Assembly (NCBI GenBank): GCA_937881255.1
Contig: CALGFH010000158.1
Location: 1 to 31,880, forward strand
Reading direction: 5' to 3'
DNA: 31,880 bases
Source of the DNA: an uncultured Actinomycetes bacterium
GTDB taxonomy: Bacteria > Actinomycetota > CALGFH01
In this document: in pieces, positions 30,397 through 31,880 of the stretch
How the letters are laid out: the number at the start of each line of letters is the position of its first letter
Position numbering within the stretch: position 1 is the first letter of the stretch
Position numbers and translations under genes: made by a program
The notes under the pieces: generated by a model
Databases searched by the model: none
Told to the model about the DNA's origin: nothing
What the model saw: only the letters and a program-made list of their open reading frames with translations

Positions 30397-31452
30397 ATGC
30401 GACGCGCACGACTGATCGGCATCGTGCTGGTGGCGGTGCTGGTGCTGGCGGGATGCGGCTCGCTCACCCCGGTCACCGAAGAGGGTGTCGAGATCCGCGA
30501 CCTCTACAACATCCTGTTCGTCGCCGCCGCGATCATCTTCGTGCTGGTCGAGGCGGCGATCGTGTTCGCCGTGGTCCGCTACCGGCGCCGCAACGACATG
30601 CTCCCGCCCCAGTTCCACGGCAACAACCTGCTCGAGGTGGTCTGGACGGTGGTGCCGCTGCTGATCGTGGCCGGCCTGTTCGTGGTCTCCTGGGGGGTCC
30701 TCAACCGGGTCGAGGCCAAGGCCGACGACCCACGGGTGACGGTCAACGTGCTCGGCTTCCAGTGGCAGTGGCAGTTCACCTACCAGGGTGAGCGGGTGCC
30801 CCTGCCGGCCGGCCAGCCGCCCGAGGACCTGACCATCAAGGGCACCATCGCCAAGCCGCCGGTGGTGTACCTGCCGGTGGGCGAGCCGATCCGGTTCAAC
30901 ACCCAGGCCCAGGACGTCATCCACTCGTTCTACGTGCGCGAGTTCCTGTTCAAGCGGGACGCCTTCCCCGACCACACCAACACCTTCGACATCACCATCA
31001 CCGAGCCGGGCGACTACGGCGGCCAGTGCACCGAGTACTGCGGCCTGGCCCACCAGGCGATGCGCTTCACCATCCGGGCCGTCGACCGCCCCGAGTACGA
31101 GCGCTGGCTGGCCAAGGCCAAGAAGGAGGCGGCCAGCGGCTGCCCCGACGACCCCAACCCGCGGTCGATCGCCGCCAAGGACATCGCCTTCAACAAGGAC
31201 TGCCTGGCCGGGCCCGTGAACCGCCCGTTCGAGATCGAGTTCGAGAACCAGGAGGCGGTGCCCCACAACGTCGCCTTCTTCGAGGGCAAGGACGCCAGCG
31301 CCCCCCGGGTCCTCCCGCAGGATGAGACGCCGGTGTTCCCCGGTCCTGAGACGAAGACCTACCAGCTGCCGGCGCTGAAGGCCGGCGCCTACTACTTCCA
31401 CTGCGACGCCCATCCCGGCATGTCGGGCAAGCTCAACGTTCGGTCAGGGTAA
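30397..31452 (+). CDS. ctaC: Cytochrome c oxidase subunit II with extra C-terminal cupredoxin domain
   Basis: 351 residues. A lipoprotein signal ends LVLAGC with lipid-modified Cys20. Two membrane helices follow at about 38-60 and 79-101, then the copper-A domain with FQWQWQF and ligands His176, Cys211, Cys215, His219 and Met222 (CTEYCGLAHQAM). Normal subunit II ends near residue 245. Here a second domain (about 275-349) shows a blue-copper set, His290 (VPHNV), Cys336, His339 and Met342 (CDAHPGM). It may be a built-in electron donor to copper A, in place of the cytochrome c domain fused in some oxidases. ATG at 30397 gives a proper lipoprotein signal; ATG at 30340, overlapping the ctaAB stop, would add 19 residues. 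Confidence 0.93.
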   Translation: MRRARLIGIVLVAVLVLAGCGSLTPVTEEGVEIRDLYNILFVAAAIIFVLVEAAIVFAVVRYRRRNDMLPPQFHGNNLLEVVWTVVPLLIVAGLFVVSWGVLNRVEAKADDPRVTVNVLGFQWQWQFTYQGERVPLPAGQPPEDLTIKGTIAKPPVVYLPVGEPIRFNTQAQDVIHSFYVREFLFKRDAFPDHTNTFDITITEPGDYGGQCTEYCGLAHQAMRFTIRAVDRPEYERWLAKAKKEAASGCPDDPNPRSIAAKDIAFNKDCLAGPVNRPFEIEFENQEAVPHNVAFFEGKDASAPRVLPQDETPVFPGPETKTYQLPALKAGAYYFHCDAHPGMSGKLNVRSG

Positions 31453-31465
31453 GGAGCGCACCACC

Positions 31466-31880
31466 ATGGCGATCACGCAAGCAAGGCCCGAGGCAGCCGC
31501 CGACGCCGCCCACGGCATCGGCCCTCGGCGCCACCCGATCGCGGAATGGCTGACCACCACCGACCACAAGAAGATCGGGATCATGTACCTGGTGAACTCG
31601 TACTTCTGGTTCGGGGTGGCCGGGCTGCTGGCGGTGTTCATCCGGGCCGAGCTGGCCCAGCCGGAGACCCAGTTCTTCGCCGAGCAGCGCTACAACGAGC
31701 TGTTCACCATGCACGGCACCACGATGATCTTCCTGTTCATCATCCCCATCCTGGCCGGCTTCGGGAACTACATCGTGCCGCTCCAGATCGGCGCCCTGGA
31801 CATGGCCTTCCCGCGGGTCAACGCCCTGTCGTTCTGGATGCTGCCCCTGGCCGGGATCGTGCTGTTCTCCAGCTACGCCC
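31466..31880 (+). CDS. ctaD: Cytochrome c oxidase subunit I, N-terminal part
   Basis: 138 codons before the right edge of a protein usually above 530 residues. TTTDHKKIGIMYLVNSYFWFG (split here as TTTDHKKIG and the first membrane helix), then the second helix with THMG-equivalent TMHGTTMIFLF. His83 should bind low-spin heme A. GFGNYIVPLQIGALDMAFPR is a family stretch. ATG at 31466, with AAGGAG nine bases ahead and overlapping the ctaC stop. Catalytic core subunit of aa3 oxidase; copper-B ligands lie beyond the window. Confidence 0.95.
   Translation, partial: MAITQARPEAAADAAHGIGPRRHPIAEWLTTTDHKKIGIMYLVNSYFWFGVAGLLAVFIRAELAQPETQFFAEQRYNELFTMHGTTMIFLFIIPILAGFGNYIVPLQIGALDMAFPRVNALSFWMLPLAGIVLFSSYA

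Noticed and set aside
1..31880. Mobile element, prophage, CRISPR or defence island
   Set aside because: No transposase, integrase, long terminal repeats, spaced direct repeats or nuclease/helicase defence sets were seen. The PIN-PhoH gene is a common housekeeping gene in actinobacteria.

Overview
The window comes from a very GC-rich actinobacterium (GC clearly above 70 percent by eye). The evidence is OpcA beside Zwf, a tkt-tal-zwf-opcA-pgl operon, a group-41 ECF sigma factor, a PIN-PhoH protein, TANNNT-type -10 boxes and several apparently leaderless starts. Fused CtaA-CtaB and a cupredoxin-extended cytochrome oxidase subunit II suggest a lineage away from the well-studied Streptomyces/Mycobacterium groups. 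I cannot name the genus. There are no tRNA or rRNA genes, insertion sequences, prophage or CRISPR arrays. Genes are tightly packed and composition is even.

Layout. Positions 1-7537 (minus strand) hold central carbon metabolism: citrate synthase (cut by the window edge), and upstream of it tkt, tal, zwf, opcA and pgl, joined by 1-4 base stop/start overlaps. Together they make the oxidative and non-oxidative pentose phosphate pathway. Next come ppk and a DUF885 metallopeptidase-like gene (7624-11333, minus). Positions 11450-17927 are a mixed block: a membrane pentapeptide-repeat protein, a GMC flavoprotein, a two-gene ABC transporter, a VOC protein and a kynureninase-like PLP enzyme. Convergent neighbours here abut or share stop codons, leaving no room for conventional terminators. 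Positions 17924-19829 are an ECF41 sigma factor overlapping its SDR/epimerase partner, with a matching ECF41-type promoter in front of the pair. Positions 19842-23439 are gamma-glutamyltranspeptidase followed by a Tat-exported amidase. The amidase carries a compensated pair of frameshifts. Positions 23534-25192 are a PIN-PhoH ATPase with a small repeat-containing protein downstream.

Positions 25193-25511 are the only long non-coding gap. They hold what looks like a stand-alone structured RNA with its own promoter, a long rod-like fold, a second hairpin and an intrinsic terminator. This is the best candidate for something undescribed.

Positions 25512-28516 (minus) are an aldo/keto reductase, a CmcI-like methyltransferase/hydroxylase-family protein and nicotinate phosphoribosyltransferase. 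Divergent from these, 28559-31880 is the start of a cytochrome aa3 oxidase cluster: a heme A synthase/heme O synthase fusion, subunit II with an additional blue-copper domain, and the beginning of subunit I. The divergent promoter between the two groups has back-to-back -10 boxes sharing a TA step, and it seems to give leaderless transcripts on both sides. On the oxidase side the leaderless ATG opens a frame that closes after seven codons, so the true start of the fusion protein is an open problem.
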